Below, one piece after another: positions 1 through 9,626 of a DNA stretch of 15,814 nt (its first letter is position 1; each line of letters opens with the position of its first letter). A program made the position numbers and the translations under genes. This DNA comes from Byssochlamys sp. IMV 00236 (lineage: Eukaryota > Ascomycota > Eurotiomycetes > Eurotiales > Thermoascaceae), in the NCBI GenBank assembly GCA_001931875.2, contig MSJH02000228.1, positions 1 through 15,814 of the forward strand, read 5' to 3'. The notes beneath the pieces were generated by a model. It was given only the letters and a program-made list of their open reading frames with translations, was not told the DNA's origin and ran no database searches.

Positions 1-1193
1 CAAGGTATATACATCATTGACATTCAGTGTATACCTTCTTTTTTTTTTGGGATCATATGTACTCTTACCTTCCCGTGGTTGATCCTGTTAATCAAGACTT
101 TATTGTCTTGAGAACTGAAAGGAGTACGCTTTTATTATAAATAAATGTAAATGAAAAAAAGTTGGTTAATAAATGACACGTTGTTAATGTACATGTGCTT
201 AGAAAAAGGCGCGACTTATCAAGCTCATTATGTGCAAGACGTTTTGAAAGAGATAGAGATATCAACCTTATCTTAGGATATATCAATGTTTATAGCAATA
301 ACCACTTGTAGTTATCCAAAGTATTGTTAATATGTATTACTGCTCACAAATCTTTGTTTTTCTTGCATCCAATTTCTTAAAATATTAAAAGCTAAGAATA
401 TCTTTTTTTTTTTTTTTTTCCCTCCCGTCTTTATGACTCTATGGATTTATATATAGTTTGCTTATGTAATGCTATATCTGGTATAGTCGCTATATTCTTT
501 TAGTTTGCTAATTCCTGATACATATAAAGCATGGTTCACTCTTGTTGGCTATTTCAGCAGTTACAGTAAACTCTAGAATTTATACAAAAGATTGTTGATA
601 ATTATGTCAACTTTAAAAAAACAAGCAGCTTATAAAAAGAAAAAGTCAGTTACGTTGTATAACGGGTATTGATCACAGAACAAGAGTCGCAAAGAACTCT
701 TTAGTAGAGTATGAACTAATGAACTGTTTGTCTATAGCGTACGCACTAATATGTATACATGCAATAGACAACCAAATGTATGAGCAGATATAGCATTCAG
801 ACAAGGAAGAGAAAGCAAGTGGATGCTTTATAAAATAGATAAATGATTTTTCATTGATTGATTTAGTGCTCCAAAAGGCTACACGCCATAAACAATAATT
901 AAGCTCTAATGTAGATACTAGGAAACTACTAGATGCATCTGGTACTTTGCTAAATCGACCATTTTAAAACAAATAAGACACTACTAGACGTGTTACTTGA
1001 CCAACACTGACTTTGACTCTACGTAAACACAAGTCTGCTTTCTGGCTACAGGTAGATAAATTTAGACTTTTTTTTATAAAAATACACAATGTGTTTACAA
1101 GTCCAAGTATTAGAATGTATACGTATTGTAGCTATTTATTGTTCTAAAACGAGTTAAAGGTGTTATATAAGTTGTGTCGCTTAAACGAGGAGC
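1..1193. other. AT-rich intergenic region, no gene seen
   Basis: No open frame here has coding character; the only frame above 60 codons (92-286, minus) is low-complexity and resembles no family. Visible structure is limited to a poly-T run of 17 at 403-419, a perfect 7-bp hairpin at 92-111 with a 6-base loop, and the 3' flank of the cysteine-rich gene at the right end. I saw no tRNA or snoRNA signature. Confidence 0.6.
1135..1140 (-). terminator. Candidate polyadenylation signal of the cysteine-rich gene
   Basis: TTTATT on the plus strand reads AATAAA on the minus strand, about 54 bases downstream of the stop codon at 1194-1196. This is the usual position for a fungal poly(A) signal. It is inferred from sequence only. 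Confidence 0.4.
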
Positions 1194-1574
1194 CTAGGCG
1201 TATTTGGGATTAGGATTGCCAGTGCATTTACCCTTGATACAGCTATCGCGGCAGTCATCACTGCTTTCGCAGCAGTAGTCCTTCCAGCCTTCACCCGTGC
1301 GAGATCCAATATTGTCAGTGTTAACACAGGTGCCGTCGCCAATAGGAGAAGCGTACTTGGGATCAACACGACCATTGCACTTTCCTTTAATGCAAGATTC
1401 ATGGCAGTCATCGTCAGTCTTGCAGCAGAATCCTCTCCAACCTAAACCGGAACCACTACCGCGATTATTGGGACGAGTGCAAATGATCTTGCTGCCAGAG
1501 GATTTACCAGATGAGGCAGCTTGAACGTTAACAAGGGCAGTAACCAAGAGCAAAGCAGAGAGAGATAACTTCAT
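1194..1574 (-). CDS. Small secreted protein with two tandem six-cysteine modules
   Basis: This is an intact single-exon frame of 126 residues. Residues 1-19 form a signal peptide: Met-Lys, a hydrophobic core, then V-Q-A before the likely cleavage site. Two modules follow. Cysteines 32, 50, 51, 57, 61, 66 and 83, 101, 102, 108, 112, 117 both fit C-x17-CC-x5-C-x3-C-x4-C exactly, with a 51-residue period. Each module also shares G-x-GW before the CC pair, an acidic patch before the fourth Cys, IKGK before the last Cys, and ends in PKYA. Twelve paired cysteines and the signal peptide imply an extracellular, disulfide-stabilised product. I do not recognise the family. The framework only loosely resembles small knotted cysteine domains, so no activity is proposed. 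The start is the first Met and the only one giving a signal peptide; a TATA-like site lies about 60 bases upstream. Confidence 0.85.
   Translation of the reverse strand: MKLSLSALLLVTALVNVQAASSGKSSGSKIICTRPNNRGSGSGLGWRGFCCKTDDDCHESCIKGKCNGRVDPKYASPIGDGTCVNTDNIGSRTGEGWKDYCCESSDDCRDSCIKGKCTGNPNPKYA
1197..1328 (-). repeat. Second cysteine module (residues 83-126)
   Basis: Protein-level tandem repeat of the module at 1350-1481: identical spacing of six cysteines plus the shared GW, IKGK and PKYA elements. The IKGK codons are ATC AAG GGT AAA here and ATT AAA GGA AAG in the other copy, so all four third positions differ. The duplication is therefore old and conserved at the amino-acid level. Confidence 0.85.
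1350..1481 (-). repeat. First cysteine module (residues 32-75)
   Basis: This is the N-terminal copy of the tandem cysteine module, with the spacing C-x17-CC-x5-C-x3-C-x4-C. It follows a short Ser/Gly/Lys-rich linker after the signal peptide and is joined to the second copy by SPIGDGT. Confidence 0.85.
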
Positions 1575-1629
1575 TTGTTTTTGAAAGAGATTGAGCTGGT
1601 TTATGCCTAAGATTGAAAAGGATCGTCAT

Positions 1630-1641
1630 CTTTTATATCTT
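1630..1641 (-). promoter_or_regulatory. TATA-like box of the cysteine-rich gene
   Basis: The minus strand reads AGATATAAAAG about 60 bases upstream of the ATG at 1574, a plausible TATA position for a strongly or conditionally expressed secreted protein gene. No experimental start site is known. Confidence 0.4.
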
Positions 1642-1909
1642 TTGAACGTTAATAACAGCTCATGTATGTGAGTGATTGTTTCAGAAATATATTTTTAGTA
1701 CAGAGAACAAACTAAAATAGAATACAAACTTCCTTAAACCAATAAAAAGAAAAGGAAGCAATGCTCAATACCCATACATCCGAGGATATGTCAAGCTGAC
1801 CTTGATGTTAGGTTGATACGGTAATACATGCTAAATTGCAACAACATGCAGTTTTCGCACTTCGAATTCAGACAAATGAAATTTATTTTTATGCCTAAAT
1901 CTCGGCATT

Positions 1910-2113
1910 ATGAAAGAACATTATAGGAATGCAAATGAAATAGTAATGAGTGAGCCTCAAATAGTAGAATTTGTTGATGCAATGAACATTGATGAGGATC
2001 CTACACTTACATATGGTAAATTACTGTTACTAACTGATGATCAAACCGTGTCTCAAACAATAAAAGAGGATGTTATTCTTGAGCCTCAATTCGATCAGTT
2101 ACTTTTAAAGTAG
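1910..2113 (+). pseudogene. Possible decayed ORF, unrecognised
   Basis: The frame encodes 67 residues, rich in acidic and Met residues (a stretch around FVDAMNIDEDPTLTYG), and stops at a TAG. Reading past that TAG in the same frame gives another 22 open codons before a TGA, and those look protein-like. This is compatible with a nonsense-interrupted remnant, but I recognise no family and chance cannot be excluded. Confidence 0.2.
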
Positions 2114-2339
2114 CAAGCTGAAGTCGATTACGTGACCATTATTGATTCATGTATAGTTATTACTAAGCCTATCTATGTATGAATACAACAATGAACACTA
2201 GTTTCTGTAAGCTATTCTGAAGTAAAGAAAAAAAAAATATGTTTTATAATCGTCTTAGATGATATCATAAGCTATTTATTATGTATAATAAATGCTTAAA
2301 CATAGGGGGTGGCGAGGGTATTGAAGATATTAAATTGCA

Positions 2340-2588
2340 TGTTCAGAGGCTTATTTTACGCCGTTTGATTTGGCCTTCCTTGGAACGAATTATGGCAAAG
2401 TGCAGGAATCCATATCTAGAACAGTATACGACAAAGCCATTAAGACAAGCACTTTGGGATTTCGCTATTTTAAATACTTACCGCTCATCTTTCATGAGCT
2501 TGTAATGTTCAAAGGGTTCATCCAGACTAAGACTACGGGGCCATGTCTCAACGTTTTCAGCAGTGTCGATAGGATTGATTTCGGTTAA
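2340..2588 (+). pseudogene. Possible decayed ORF, unrecognised
   Basis: An open stretch of about 82 codons (the ATG-like start near 2370 is not decisive) contains protein-like sequence around PFDLAFLGTNYGK and LGFRYFKYLPL. The overlapping frame from 2281 is also open, so coding sense is ambiguous. No start context, introns or family resemblance could be established. It may be part of an old mobile-element or gene remnant. Confidence 0.2.
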
Positions 2589-3200
2589 TGTAACAGAAAG
2601 ATTTCGATCCGTACAGCATTGTCATTTTTGAAAACCAATTTGAAAAATACAACAAAGTTTTTCAATGTGTAGCGTCAAACTAAACATGAGTTTATGAAGT
2701 TATCATCTTGAATTGCCTCTTTTCAAGAAGAAAGAGATAAAAAAGAAATATTGTTATTTATTCTAGCTTTATGTTGTCAGTTTGATCAACAAGGACCACT
2801 TAGCTCACGTGTAATTATGATGACACCGTATTTTATATCAAAGAGAGTGAAATGGACAAGCCTTATGTTAGACAGAAGCATTGGTAATGTGACGTTGTAT
2901 AGTGACAACATTGGTAGTGCCCCAAGGAAGCGCCCGTAGTATTAGCTTATTTTCTGGTGCATGTAGTGTTCACCTTGTCTAAAAATGGCTTTCAGTTATC
3001 TAAACTTGAAGTGCGAACATTGTATATTGCATCATATCACGACTAACAATTCAAATATCGAAATAAGCTACACCGGAAAGTGATTTCTGTTGGTATCAGA
3101 GAGCCAAAATGAACCTACTTTATCCTACTTTGTAGACAAGGGATTCTTAGTGCGTTAAATTTTGTACTATTTTCTTTCTATTCGAGCAATTTCGCTTTAC

Positions 3201-3206
3201 TTTATT
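3201..3206 (-). terminator. Candidate polyadenylation signal of UTP22
   Basis: TTTATT on the plus strand reads AATAAA on the minus strand, 25 bases downstream of the UTP22 stop. A second AATAAA (3228-3233) overlaps the stop codon itself. Confidence 0.4.
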
Positions 3207-3231
3207 TTTTATTCTATACAACTCAAGTTTA

Positions 3232-6200
3232 TTAATTAATTAATAAATTGCCAGCGATTCTCTTGATTTCCTCCAAGATGGCATCAAAATTAGGAGCAAT
3301 GAGTTTAGACACTTCGTCTTGTCCTTTGGGAATCTTTAAGAATCCATTCTTCTTCATGTCTACAGGGACACTATTGAATCCAGCTGATACCTTCCATTGA
3401 ATAGGTTCAGCAGCTAAAGGGTTCCATACAATAGCTAATTTATCTCCACCATATTTATCATGGAATACCATCACTGTTTGCCCATAGATGTGTTCGATTT
3501 CTTTTATCAGTTCGGATACAGGATCAAATCCTGCAAATATCCTATCACCCAACAGGCTGTATCCCGTGCTCTTGAAGTACTTGGGTTCAGGGTTTAGGCT
3601 TTGATAGTATCGAGTGCATTTTGATTTGTCTAATTGAAGTACAACAGAGTAATCTGACATGGGCGTGATAAATACACGTTTGATGTCCTCTGGTTTATCT
3701 TGTTCAACAACATTATCTAGGACCTTGAGAGAGGCCTTTGCTAATGCACAAATACGCAAAGCTACAGCACGGCATGGCTTTGTTCGGGTCCATCGGTGGC
3801 CACTTGTGTCTTTTGCTGTTGCAATAGTCATCACGCCACGCGTCATTTGTGGGTTTGTAGTTCGGTGATGATTGAACTGCGAAATGATCTCGTCACGCTG
3901 CTTGCTTGTTAATTCACCTTCGATATCTACAATAAGCGGTGTGTTTTGCCAATCCCAGCCAGCGAGCAAATTCAAAACACGAAGAAATCCGCTGAAGGTA
4001 GATACAGGTGAAGTCCATGGGTGTGGCTCTAAAAAGACATACGCTGTAATCAGCTCAATCATCTCGTCTGTTACATGAGGAGAGAGCATATGAGAGGCAA
4101 ACCAGCGTTTGACTAACCGAACTGTAGATGAATATGCAGTGAATCGTGCACAAAGTGCTTGAACAGAAAATGTATGTGATTGTTGATAGGTAATATTATA
4201 GTTGTATTTTTCCAAGGCTTCCTTTGCCATACTCTTTTGAAGTGGTGTCGAGAGTTTGGTATCTATAATCTTTTTCAGCTGCTGAGGCTCTTGTTCAAGT
4301 CCAATGTGGCATCGGAAGACAAATCCTTGATAATAAACGTCAAGATAACCACGGATGGCCATTGGGTTTCTTTCACAAATATCGTCAACAACGACAGTAT
4401 CCACTTGATAGCGGTTTTTAAGCTCCTCTCCCATCTTCAAATAGAACGAATGCTTCACTTTTTGAAGAGCACTCAGATCATCTGGAAACTTGGCAGAACG
4501 TTCGATTTGTACAATGACATCAATTGCTTCATAGAAACGAGTTGTATTAGGGTAACCAATAGCGTTGCTGAAATCGACTGGATGAGGCAAGGTGGCAGTA
4601 GTATATCTTAAGCTTGAAGAGGCAGGGTAGACGCTACTAACCATGAGTGGTAGCGCATCATCAATCTCACGGATCTGTTTGCTGAGCTGAGTAAAGGCTG
4701 TCATGACTGAGTGGAAACCAGTGATTTTCAATTCAGGATTGAACATGTGTTGAGGCAAACATTTGGCATAATTCAAGTAGCTATAGAATTGATCTGCCCA
4801 ATATTGGATCTCTTCTGGCTTCAATGAAAGGTGTAATTCAAGCAAGTATTGAACAATCTGCTGTACAATGAGACTACGGTTTTCATAGCCTTGTGTTTGC
4901 CAGACAACCGCTTCAACGATAGATCCATCCTTGAATCGACGCAATTCCGATTTATTGCCCCAGAACTTTCTGAATTCAGCAACTTCTTCTTCGTTTTGTG
5001 ATTGTGGTCCTTGATCAACTAATCGAGGGGCATTATCTGAGTTAAGCAATAAGCCAATGGTAATAGCTGCATCTTGATCCATATCAGTAGGCATATTGGC
5101 ATCAACAGACCAAGTATGAGGATGATGGTAGGTATGTTGGACAGCAATTAAATCAACACGGTTTGTTAAACCTCTTGTTAGGATGTGACTGATTCGTTGG
5201 ACAAAGAATGGCAGATATGAATAATAGTCTGCCTTTACATGCTCCGTAAATACTTCAGTAGAGGGCACTGGAAGCTTGATACGGACAACATTGTCATATC
5301 TAAGTTTTGTATCATTGACTTTCTTAAGGAACATGGGCTCAAATCGGTCCACAGGATCGTTAAGAAGTGACATGGCCAACTTGGTTTCATGTTGTATCTG
5401 AGCAAGTCCGGATGAATGAATTGAAGCAGCAAGATTAAGTGTTCCTGAGGGATCCACAATAACTACATCGTAGTGGCTCAAGAATTCTTGCTTCGAAAAC
5501 TCTTGTCTTTCGCTTTCGCCAATAAACACAGGATTTTGTTTAAAGTCTCTTGAAGCAATAAAGTCAAGAGTACCTCTGAACAATTGATATGAACTGTGAG
5601 TTGACGACAGCTTCTTGTCGATACCATCCTTATTGCCTTGCATCAAGTAGGACATAATCATAGCAAACAAAAATGGTGTAAATCCGATGTTTGCAAGTCC
5701 ACGCTGATAGATCCATGTTCTAGCCAACAAAACAGCATTCTTAAATTCAGAGCATGCCTTACTATGCTGATATAAAAATGCTAAATTTGCTGTGTAAGAA
5801 GTATCAACTAGGAGTGAGGCATTGTAGTGTGGTGTAGCCATAGTGTTGTCTGTAGAAGTTTTCACACTAGATTTGCCGGGAGCGAGTCTATGCATGGGGA
5901 ACGTATTGAGGTCGACGCTAGGCAAAATACGGATAACACACTTTGTCTTTGAGAAATCCACATCTGATTTATCTCCACCAGGTTTAACTAACAATATAGG
6001 GCGACGAGAATCGTTATTCATGGTGCTGTATTCAATGTGAAATTTCTTTTTAGATGACTGAATGGCATGTGCCAAAACACCCAAGTAACAAGCACGCTTG
6101 TGGAAGTAACGATAGTTGGAATAATCCTTTTCCTGGAAGATAGAGCTTGGCATCTCCACAGCTACATCTACAGTGAATGGCATCTTTGTCTTTGCTACAG

Positions 6201-6898
6201 TCTTTAATGCATATCCACCAACAATATGAATAGATGATGGCTTTTTGAAAGCAAATGAGTGTAAGGCATCAGGCGAAGGTTGAGGATCTGGGAAAGGTAT
6301 AACAATTTTGTTCTTCTTGAGCATATTATCTGCAAATTCAACGAGCTATAAAGTTGTAAGTAAGTGGCATAAACAAGATGGATTGCTCTTACCTTCATTG
6401 GCTGGCCTTCTGGGATGCTATCAAATGTTGCTTTCAAATTATGAAGTGCCTTTTCCAGTGCTTTGTGCTTATCATAGTTCATGTTGATTTCAGACAGTAA
6501 TTCTTCAATCTGTTATTAAGTGTTTATATAAGCAAAAGTTGAATTTATACATTGTTGCTTTGAGTGCATACCTCTAGTTTAAATATATTTGATTTAAATA
6601 GCTCCACAGTTTCTTTCAAGCCTTCCAATTCACCAGCAATAATATCATCTTCAGTGGGAGCTGTTTTCTTTATTTCAGTACTCTCGAGTTGATAGTCTTC
6701 ATCTTCTTCATCCTCATCGTAGTCGTCCGATCCAGATTCATCTATGTACTCATCCTTTATGACAGGTGCTTCCTTCTTAGCTATCTATATAAAGCCTTGA
6801 GCAACAATGACATAGTTTGAAGGTATATAAATACTGACCTTAGCAGGAGGCTCAGATTCTGAGCTTTTCTTTTGCTTTCTCTTTGCAGTGACAGCCAT
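3232..6898 (-). CDS. UTP22: U3 snoRNP protein UTP22 / nucleolar protein 6 (NOL6, Nrap)
   Basis: Spliced model: exons 6898-6839, 6784-6572, 6509-6393 and 6345-3232, all junctions in phase 0, giving 1167 residues (the family is roughly 1150-1240). By family knowledge, Utp22/NOL6 is a scaffold of the small-subunit processome (UTP-C module, partner of Rrp7) acting in the nucleolus on early pre-rRNA. The start gives a basic Lys/Arg-rich N-terminus, then an acidic stretch near residues 34-51 and a helical segment ending in QPMK at the third junction. The Nrap D1 nucleotidyltransferase-like fold begins near residue 169 (HIVGGYALKT, then TVDVAVEMP). Further recognisable blocks are the KFWGNKSELRRFKDGSIVEAVVW region and the C-terminal VFHDKYGGDKLAIVWNP. 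The protein is thought to be structural rather than catalytic. The first intron has two in-frame acceptors, 6784 or 6775. The gene is divergent from NOP58. Confidence 0.93.
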
Positions 6899-7134
6899 GA
6901 CAACTTGAGAAAAAGTTTATGCGTAAAGAAAGAAAGGAACTTGTTTTTTGGACAAAATGGCTGTGGCTTGAGTTTGAAATTTAGTGACACTTTTTCATTG
7001 AAAAGAGGCTTATTCTTGCTATATTTAGACAGCAGCAGTGACTGCCTTCTTTTTACGCCTTACAGTGACAAGGAAAAAAAAAAAACTTTCCTTAATTTTT
7101 TTATTCTCGTTTTTTCTTTTCTACCAAACAGAAG
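6899..7134. promoter_or_regulatory. Shared divergent promoter of UTP22 and NOP58
   Basis: Only 236 bases separate the two start codons, so both genes must be driven from here. The hexamer AGTGAC occurs at 6983-6988, 7037-7042 and 7064-7069, with a fourth copy just inside UTP22 exon 1 at 6887-6892. Three of the four are extended to CAGTGAC. A pyrimidine-rich tract directly precedes the NOP58 ATG. I found no exact match to the budding-yeast PAC element and no full RRPE. Confidence 0.6.
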
Positions 7135-8741
7135 ATGCTCGTTCTTTACGAAACCTCTGCCGGTTACGCCTTGTTTAAGCTTGTCAAGGACAACAAATTA
7201 GATAAGCCTGAAGAGCTCTACAAGGAATTTCAAGATGCCGAAAGTGCTAACAATGTGTAAAGAAATGTCACAACTATTTATTGATTTTGGCGACTAACGC
7301 AACTATCTTTTTTGATACTTTAGCGTTAAATTGAAGGCATTTGAAAAGTTTGAAAACACTACTGATGCTTTATCTGCAGTAACTGGTATTGTTGAAGGAA
7401 AGATGCCCAAGAACTTGAAGAAGTTCTTGCAATCAGAAATCAAAGATATGAACAAGGAACAATTGATTATTAGCGACCCTAAATTAGGTATGAATCAATA
7501 AGATGTGACAAGTTGTATGAATATAAACCATATTATGAATAGCTTCTTCTGTTAGTAAAAAATTAGGCATCAAGGTTTTGTCTGATGGCACTGTCCAAGA
7601 TCTTTTCAGAGGTATTCGCGAGCAATTCGAATCTTTAGTCACCGGTCTCTCTCATTCTGATCTTGCTGCCATGTCCCTTGGTCTTTCTCACTCACTCTCT
7701 CGTTATAAGCTCAAGTTCAGCCCTGATAAGGTTGATACTATGATTGTTCAAGCTATTGCTTTGTTGGATGATCTTGACAAAGAACTCAATACATATGCCA
7801 TGCGTTGCAAGGAATGGTACGGCTGGCACTTTCCTGAAATGAACAAGATTATTGTCGACAATCTTGCTTTTGCCAAAGTCGTAAAGGCTATGGGATACCG
7901 TACCAACGCTAAAGACACTGATTTATCCGCCATTCTTCCTGAAGAACTTGAAGCTGAAGTTAAGGAAGCTGCTGAAATTTCTATGGGAACTGAAATTTCT
8001 GAAGAAGATTTGCAAAACATCTTTGGCCTCTGTGACCAAGTTATCACCATCACTGAATACAGAAACCAATTGTACGAATACTTGAAGAACCGTATGAATG
8101 CTATTGCACCCAACTTGACTGCACTCGTTGGTGAATTAGTTGGTGCTCGTTTGATCTCTCATGCTGGTTCCCTCATGCAACTCTCCAAGCAACCTGCTTC
8201 TACTATTCAAATTTTGGGTGCTGAAAAAGCACTTTTCCGTGCCTTGAAGACAAAACACAACACACCCAAGTATGGTTTGATCTACCATGCTTCTTTAGTT
8301 GGTCAAGCTGGACCCAAGCATAAGGCCAAGGTCGCTCGTTTACTCGCCGCCAAGACTGCTTTGGCTCTCAGAGTTGACGCCTTGGGAGAAACAGAATCCA
8401 ATGAAATTGGTGCTGATGGTCGTAGCAAGGTTGAAGCTCGTATTGATTTGTTAGAAGGTCGCTTCGCTGCCAAGGCCAACAAGGATACCTCCATTCAAAA
8501 TCAATCCAAGTTCAAGTTGAATAAGGTGCAAGCATACAATGACAGTGCTGACGTAGCCATGACTGAAGCAGCACCAGAAGCAGAAACAAGTGCCAAGAAG
8601 AGAAAGGCTGATGAAGTTGAAGAAGATGAAGAGCCAGTTGAAAAGAAGGCAAAGAAGGAGAAGAAAGAAAAGAAGGAGAAGAAGGATAAAAAGGAGAAGA
8701 AAGAGAAGAAGGAAAAGAAAGAAAAGAAAAACAAAGATTAG
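7135..8741 (+). CDS. NOP58: Box C/D snoRNP core protein Nop58
   Basis: Spliced model: exons 7135-7256, 7324-7487 and 7543-8741, giving 494 residues (yeast and human proteins are about 510-530). Nop58 is a core protein of box C/D snoRNPs, including U3. It bridges the 15.5K/Snu13-bound kink-turn and fibrillarin to guide 2'-O-methylation and pre-rRNA processing in the nucleolus. The N-terminus [15 protein letters not shown] is the typical NOP5 N-terminal domain. A helical region follows around residues 125-290, including the block ending [11 protein letters not shown]. The RNP-binding Nop domain is clear: [15 protein letters not shown] at about 292-306, [12 protein letters not shown] at 320-331, then [13 protein letters not shown]. 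The tail from about residue 445 is the Lys/Glu-rich KKE/KKD repeat typical of this protein. Intron 1 (67 bp) has a CTAAC branch site; intron 2 is 55 bp. Neither holds an evident snoRNA. Confidence 0.97.
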
Positions 8742-8875
8742 ATAACTTTGTGTGTGTGTTTGTGCTTTTTTTATAATTTGTAAATATATATGAAATTTTC
8801 ATTGAAAACCCACCACATTGTCTTGCTTTTTTTTATATTAATAGAGTTTATTTTTCATTGATTTTTGCTTTCTTA

Positions 8876-8881
8876 AATAAA
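8876..8881 (+). terminator. Candidate polyadenylation signal of NOP58
   Basis: AATAAA lies about 135 bases downstream of the NOP58 stop, in very AT-rich DNA, directly before the transposase relic on the opposite strand. Several A/T-rich alternatives exist nearby. Confidence 0.3.
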
Positions 8882-9027
8882 AACTTATTATGAAGTTTAT
8901 TCCAAAAAAGGGTCGAAACTTAACTCTCTACTTCATAGCAAAAAAATAAGTAGTCGTGATTTTATTTAGGCCTATCAGATATAATTTCCAGGACATTTAT
9001 TTTTCAGGGCAAAATTGCCCATAGTGG

Positions 9028-9626
9028 TTATTGTCTGATATTGTGCAAGTCTCTGATGATTAAACTGTTAATAGCTTGAGCTTTGAGATTCTAATAATGA
9101 GAGAGGGGAAATGGTTTGTGGTGGGTGTTTAGATGTATACTATTATTCGTTATCACCAAAATAGAGCTTGCATTACACTTTGTGCTTTCAAAAACATTGT
9201 GCACAGTGTTGAATTTCACTGCGCCCAATTGACAGAAAACAGCGTACGTTCGGCAATCCGTAGCCATTTGATGAGATTGCGGATTTCAAAATGCTGAAAT
9301 TCGTTCTTGCCTGCGTAAATGTAACAAGGACAGCCAATGCGTTGCGTGTCCTTTTGGCGAGCAACGAGTTTTTCGTCTCCAAACGCAAGCTTGTGATTGT
9401 TTTCGTACTCTTCCCTATTTGTTCACATCAAATGAATGAGCTTTTGATTTGATTTGTAAGTAACAAACGAAAAGTTGTACTTCAAACTAATAGCTTTAGC
9501 AGCCTCTCTAATATTGAATAAAATACCAAACACTTTGCCGATAGAAAATACTTCTCTGAATTCATTTTCCATATCAGCGATGCGTTTGACATTTCCCTCT
9601 ATAACAGTAATGTATTGAGTGTTCAT
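9028..9626 (-). pseudogene. Relic of a Mutator-like (FAR1-type) transposase
   Basis: From the ATG at 9624-9626 the minus frame runs 67 codons to a TGA (9423-9425), then stays open in the same frame for 68 more codons to 9216. Together these read like a FAR1-type DNA-binding domain of MULE transposases: a region around FNIREAAKAISLKYNFSF and YKSNQKLIHLM, the stop where the first zinc-ligand Cys would fall, then DTQRIGCPCYIYAGKNEF and FEIRN. The expected His-x-His is missing. The continuation switches frame near 9276-9091 (NHQM-like start, ATDCRTYAV, then NASSILV). After another shift it reads RDLHNIRQ at 9057-9031, resembling the RDxxNxRQ motif that follows FAR1 domains, before a stop at 9028-9030. 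A faint LFF block near 8955 may be further remnant. No terminal inverted repeats were seen. It lies tail to tail with NOP58. The family call rests on pattern recognition. Confidence 0.6.

Larger units (their letters stand above)
1642..3200. other. Intergenic region, possibly decayed sequence
   Basis: About 1.5 kb lies between the cysteine-rich gene and the UTP22 3' end with no convincing intact gene. It holds several short plus-strand frames (1910-2113, 2340-2588, 2751-2939), each ended by stops and none assignable to a family. Nothing clear is seen on the minus strand. Decayed coding DNA or chance frames in AT-rich DNA both remain possible. Confidence 0.5.

Noticed and set aside
76..87. Twelve bases (TGGTTGATCCTG) identical to the conserved 5' end of 18S rRNA
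   Set aside because: The flanking sequence immediately diverges from 18S rRNA on both sides, so this is not an rRNA gene; most likely coincidence.
92..111. Perfect 7-bp hairpin with a 6-base loop
   Set aside because: Isolated, with no T-run pairing, neighbouring gene or RNA-family signature; short hairpins are expected by chance.
8501..8734. Phe/Ser-rich minus-strand frames opposite the NOP58 tail
   Set aside because: These are antisense shadows of the Lys/Glu codon repeats of NOP58.
9007..9020. Inverted repeat GGGCAA-AA-TTGCCC
   Set aside because: Too short and unpaired with any second copy to serve as a transposon end; no target-site duplication seen.
9052..9060. TGATGA, resembling a box C element of a snoRNA
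   Set aside because: The preceding base is not a purine, no downstream CTGA with terminal stem was found, and the site falls in the transposase relic.
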